Below, in pieces: positions 20,958 through 23,031 of a stretch of 23,031 nucleotides of DNA. The position numbers and the translations under genes are program-made. The stretch's first letter is position 1. The number at the start of each line of letters is the position of its first letter. Below the pieces are notes generated by a model. The model made no database searches and was not told the DNA's origin. It worked only from the letters and a program-made list of their open reading frames with translations. The stretch covers positions 1-23,031 of the forward strand of contig DKZA01000053.1 in NCBI GenBank assembly GCA_002492525.1, read 5' to 3'. The DNA comes from Lachnospiraceae bacterium UBA7086 (GTDB taxonomy: Bacteria; Bacillota; Clostridia; Lachnospirales; Lachnospiraceae).

Positions 20958-22054
20958 ACACCGACCCTCTCTGCGCCTTCCTGCTCTTTGAAGAAAAGCA
21001 ACGCCAGGATAAAACTCGCTGCAAAAGCCACAATACCCACCATGACCGCCTTTAACAGATTCCCCGGCTCTTTGTCGCTATAAAACATCAATATAGAAGG
21101 TATACTTGGGAACGTATAAATATAACAATGTACCGTAATCATACCCTGCACCATGCCCGCAATCATACAGCCCAATACATTGGCCGCCACCGGCGTCTTC
21201 TCCTTAAAACAAATTCCAAAAACAGACGGCTCCGAAATACCCGGAATCAGCACCGTAAGCATAGCACTCATGGCCAAGGACTTCCGCTCCTTATTCCTTG
21301 ACTTTACAAATACGCCCAAATCACAACCGGCCAAAGACATATTAGAGATGAGAAATGCCACCATGATACCATAATCTACCCCGGTCAGCCCAATCTGTGT
21401 AATCGCCAGTGATATGAATATCCAATGCATCCCTGTAGAAACCAAAAATAATATGAGTGCGGCAAGTAACCCCCAGGCTATCACAGGTACACGTTCCTGC
21501 ATCACATCAAGCCCCTGGGCAAGTCCATTGCTCAAAAGGCTTACGGCCGGCTCAATCACCAGAATTCCCAACAGAGAAGTTACTAAAATGGCACACACAG
21601 CCAGAAAATACGGCTGTAAACTCTCCTTGATTATTTTTCGTAAAAAACGTATCACATGAGACATACAATAGATCAACAGAATAATCGGAATCACACTGTA
21701 AGCATATGTGGCAGGCACCACAGGAATTCCTATAAAAGTAACCCTCTCCCCGCTCTCCATAAGTGCAGTAAAATCCGGTAAAAGCATCATACATACACTG
21801 ATGATAGCTACAAGCGGATCCGTGTCGAAATGTCTGGCCGCCGAATAGGCCACCATCACCGGCAGAAAATAAAAGGGCGCCGTTGCAATAGCCGACAATA
21901 TAGTTTCCGTTGTTCCTGTCAAAATATGCAGCGTACCAAAAAGCAATACCAGCATTTTCAAAATACCACCTGCAAGAAGAATCGGAATAACCGGCGCCAT
22001 ACATTCACTGATATGATCAAATACTGCTGAAAGAGATTTTCTTATCTTAATCAC
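20954..22054 (-). CDS. Stand-alone PTS EIIC-like sugar permease (366 aa)
   Basis: An integral membrane protein with about ten hydrophobic segments, matching the EIIC domain of the glucose/sucrose/beta-glucoside PTS class. The N-terminal IRKSLSAVFDHISECMAPVIPILLAGG and the sugar-binding motif GISEPSVFGICFKEKTP (Glu275) are diagnostic. It has no EIIB (Cys-phosphorylated) or EIIA domain and none is nearby, so it either borrows these from another system or works as a non-PTS permease or sensor. It starts at GTG (22054) with a modest GGGT site. A good promoter lies at 22134-22162. It overlaps the CgeB-like gene by four bases. Confidence 0.86.
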   Translation of the reverse strand: MIKIRKSLSAVFDHISECMAPVIPILLAGGILKMLVLLFGTLHILTGTTETILSAIATAPFYFLPVMVAYSAARHFDTDPLVAIISVCMMLLPDFTALMESGERVTFIGIPVVPATYAYSVIPIILLIYCMSHVIRFLRKIIKESLQPYFLAVCAILVTSLLGILVIEPAVSLLSNGLAQGLDVMQERVPVIAWGLLAALILFLVSTGMHWIFISLAITQIGLTGVDYGIMVAFLISNMSLAGCDLGVFVKSRNKERKSLAMSAMLTVLIPGISEPSVFGICFKEKTPVAANVLGCMIAGMVQGMITVHCYIYTFPSIPSILMFYSDKEPGNLLKAVMVGIVAFAASFILALLFFKEQEGAERVGV

Positions 22055-22133
22055 AATTCTACCCTATGCTTCCTTTAATTCTCATTTCTCTGCTACTCTT
22101 TATATCGGCTAAATTTTCATTTTTGCTACAAAA

Positions 22134-22162
22134 ATTATATGACAACGCATCCCTAAATGCAA
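22134..22162 (-). promoter_or_regulatory. Promoter of the EIIC-CgeB operon
   Basis: Read leftward, TTGCAT (22157-22162) and TATAAT (22134-22139) are 17 bases apart. The untranslated leader is about 75 bases. The -10 lies inside one copy (22121-22147) of a 27-base imperfect direct repeat whose other copy (22175-22201) adjoins the rightward promoter, so a shared regulator is possible. Confidence 0.7.
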
Positions 22163-22201
22163 TCTTTGCTACCATTTCGCTATAAAAATTCATAGACGAA
22201 T

Positions 22202-22209
22202 GTTATAAT
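22202..22209 (+). promoter_or_regulatory. Extended -10 promoter of the methyltransferase gene
   Basis: TATAAT at 22204-22209 is preceded by TGT to give an extended -10 element. No convincing -35 box is seen at the expected distance. The start codon is about 64 bases downstream. Confidence 0.55.
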
Positions 22210-22272
22210 ATCTACATCAAAGAAGCTGACAAACGAGAAGTTTCCTATAACATAAAAATGAAGAGGTACTAT

Positions 22273-22890
22273 ATGAATAAAAACCTAGTTCCATTTTGGG
22301 AAGAAACATATCAGAAAGATGATACGATTGCCTTTTCCAGTGAGCCCAATGTAACCATTAAGGAATTTGAACATTTCCTCAATACGCAGTCTAATATATT
22401 GGAAGCAGGATGCGGAGAAGGTCAAAATGCTATATATTTGGCCCAAAAAGGATATCATGTTGATGCTTTTGATTTATCTGAATATGGGATTGCAAAGTTA
22501 AAACATAGATGTGAACTCTCTAATGTGCACGTAAACGCATTTGTAGCAGATTTGACTGCCTACCATTTTAAACAATCTTATGATATGATCCTTTGTTTCG
22601 GAACACTTCATTTTGTACATAAAAATGACTGGAAAAAATTTATTAGCAGTGCAAAAGAATATACCAATATAGGCGGTATTCATATAATGCAAATATTTAC
22701 GGATGCCGTACCGGCATCAGAAGACATTGCACCCTTTGCAATCGGTCTGGCAAAAGATGAAGAAATCAAAGAATTGTATACCAATTGGGATATTTTACAG
22801 TTTAAGTCTTATGTGTTTGAAGATGAACATCCGAATGTCCCTAAACATTTACACGCATCAAATAAAATTGTTGCCAGAAGAATAAAATGA
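22273..22890 (+). CDS. Class I SAM-dependent methyltransferase, TehB/UbiE-like (206 aa)
   Basis: A small cytosolic methyltransferase. Motif I is EAGCGEGQNAIYLA (44-57), the acidic ribose-binding residue is Asp67 in DAFDLSEYGI, and motif IV-like text is DMILCFGTLHFV. The N-terminal PFWEETYQKDDTIAFSSEPN is typical of TehB-like detoxifying methyltransferases, but the substrate is unknown. The start at 22273 is supported by AGAGGT with suitable spacing; an ATG five codons earlier has none. The gene is clearly more AT-rich than the leftward block and points the other way, towards a tRNA gene, which suggests later acquisition. Confidence 0.87.
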   Translation: MNKNLVPFWEETYQKDDTIAFSSEPNVTIKEFEHFLNTQSNILEAGCGEGQNAIYLAQKGYHVDAFDLSEYGIAKLKHRCELSNVHVNAFVADLTAYHFKQSYDMILCFGTLHFVHKNDWKKFISSAKEYTNIGGIHIMQIFTDAVPASEDIAPFAIGLAKDEEIKELYTNWDILQFKSYVFEDEHPNVPKHLHASNKIVARRIK

Positions 22891-22910
22891 TAATAGAAAG
22901 TGATAATTAA

Positions 22911-22983
22911 TGAAGCACGGGGGATTCGAACCCCCGACAACCTGATTAAAAGTCAGGTGCTCTACCGACTGAGCTAGTGCTCC
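22911..22983 (-). tRNA. tRNA-Lys (anticodon TTT)
   Basis: Read leftward it folds into a full cloverleaf of 73 bases. It has acceptor GGAGCAC/GTGCTTC (one G-T pair), D arm GCTC...GAGC, anticodon arm CCTGA-CTTTTAA-TCAGG with anticodon TTT, a 5-base variable loop, T arm GGGGG-TTCGAAT-CCCCC and discriminator A. CCA is not encoded. It converges with the methyltransferase gene, 20 bases away. Confidence 0.97.
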
Positions 22984-23013
22984 AAAATTCAAATTATTTT
23001 AGGGTAGACAAAA

Positions 23014-23031
23014 TGCCCAGAACCGGAATCG
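23014..23031 (-). tRNA. 3' end of a second tRNA (partial, identity unknown)
   Basis: The last 18 bases, read leftward, fit tRNA positions 56-73: CGATT (end of the T loop), CCGGT (T stem), TCTGGGC (acceptor) and discriminator A. The matching 5' acceptor would be GCCCAGA, off the window. It lies 30 bases upstream of tRNA-Lys on the same strand, so a tRNA cluster continues beyond the edge. The anticodon is not visible. Confidence 0.6.

Noticed and set aside
1..23031. CRISPR arrays, rRNA genes, complete IS elements
   Set aside because: No regularly spaced identical repeats, no rRNA-like sequence and no transposase gene were seen on either strand.

Overview
The window looks like a low-to-mid GC Firmicutes chromosome, most likely Clostridia and probably Lachnospiraceae. 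The evidence is the FabK-type enoyl reductase, a FabT-like operator in front of acpP, a RicT/HolB/YaaR neighbourhood of the Bacillus yaa/yab type, strong AGGAGG ribosome sites, and an AraC regulator of a type common in gut Clostridia. This assignment is inferred from gene content, not from a marker gene.

Layout. (1) 1-2132 is an AT-rich accessory stretch. It holds the first codons of a leftward gene, a phage-like hypothetical gene preceded by two back-to-back terminators, a Phd/YefM-RelE/ParE toxin-antitoxin operon with a palindromic operator over its promoter, and a stand-alone ABC-type ATPase. (2) 2179-5460 holds an AraC-family regulator, a divergent 70-residue small protein, and two more copies of that small protein on the other strand. 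One of those copies ends a single base before the start codon of a MATE efflux pump. I could not assign this small-protein family; it is the best candidate here for something undescribed. (3) 5524-12821 is a leftward type II fatty-acid synthesis cluster: acpP, fabK, [terminator], fabD, fabG, [MITE-like element], fabF, fabZ, a second FabK-like flavoprotein, and fabH. The acetyl-CoA carboxylase genes often found in such clusters are absent. A consensus promoter overlapped by a FabT-like palindrome drives acpP, and a second such palindrome precedes fabD. (4) 12855-19152 is a leftward block resembling B. subtilis yaaO-tmk-yaaR-holB-yaaT-yabB-yabC. It encodes an Orn/Lys/Arg-type decarboxylase, a guanylate-kinase-like protein where tmk would be, YaaR, HolB, RicT, TrmN6 and RsmI. 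(5) 19181-22054 holds an HD-domain protein, a CgeB-like glycosyltransferase, and a stand-alone PTS EIIC-like membrane protein. The last two overlap by ATGA. (6) 22204-23031 holds an AT-rich SAM methyltransferase gene on the + strand, facing a leftward tRNA-Lys(TTT) and the 3' end of a second tRNA.

How the genes work together. From EIIC (22054) down to MATE (3384) every gene is on the minus strand, but internal promoters and terminators split the run into several units. The fatty-acid block would supply acyl-ACP: FabD loads malonate on AcpP, FabH starts chains, and FabF/FabG/FabZ/FabK run the elongation cycle. It is probably controlled by a FabT-like repressor encoded elsewhere. Block 4 mixes DNA replication, translation fidelity and RNA turnover functions that are conserved as neighbours in Firmicutes. 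All calls were made by reading the sequence without database searches.
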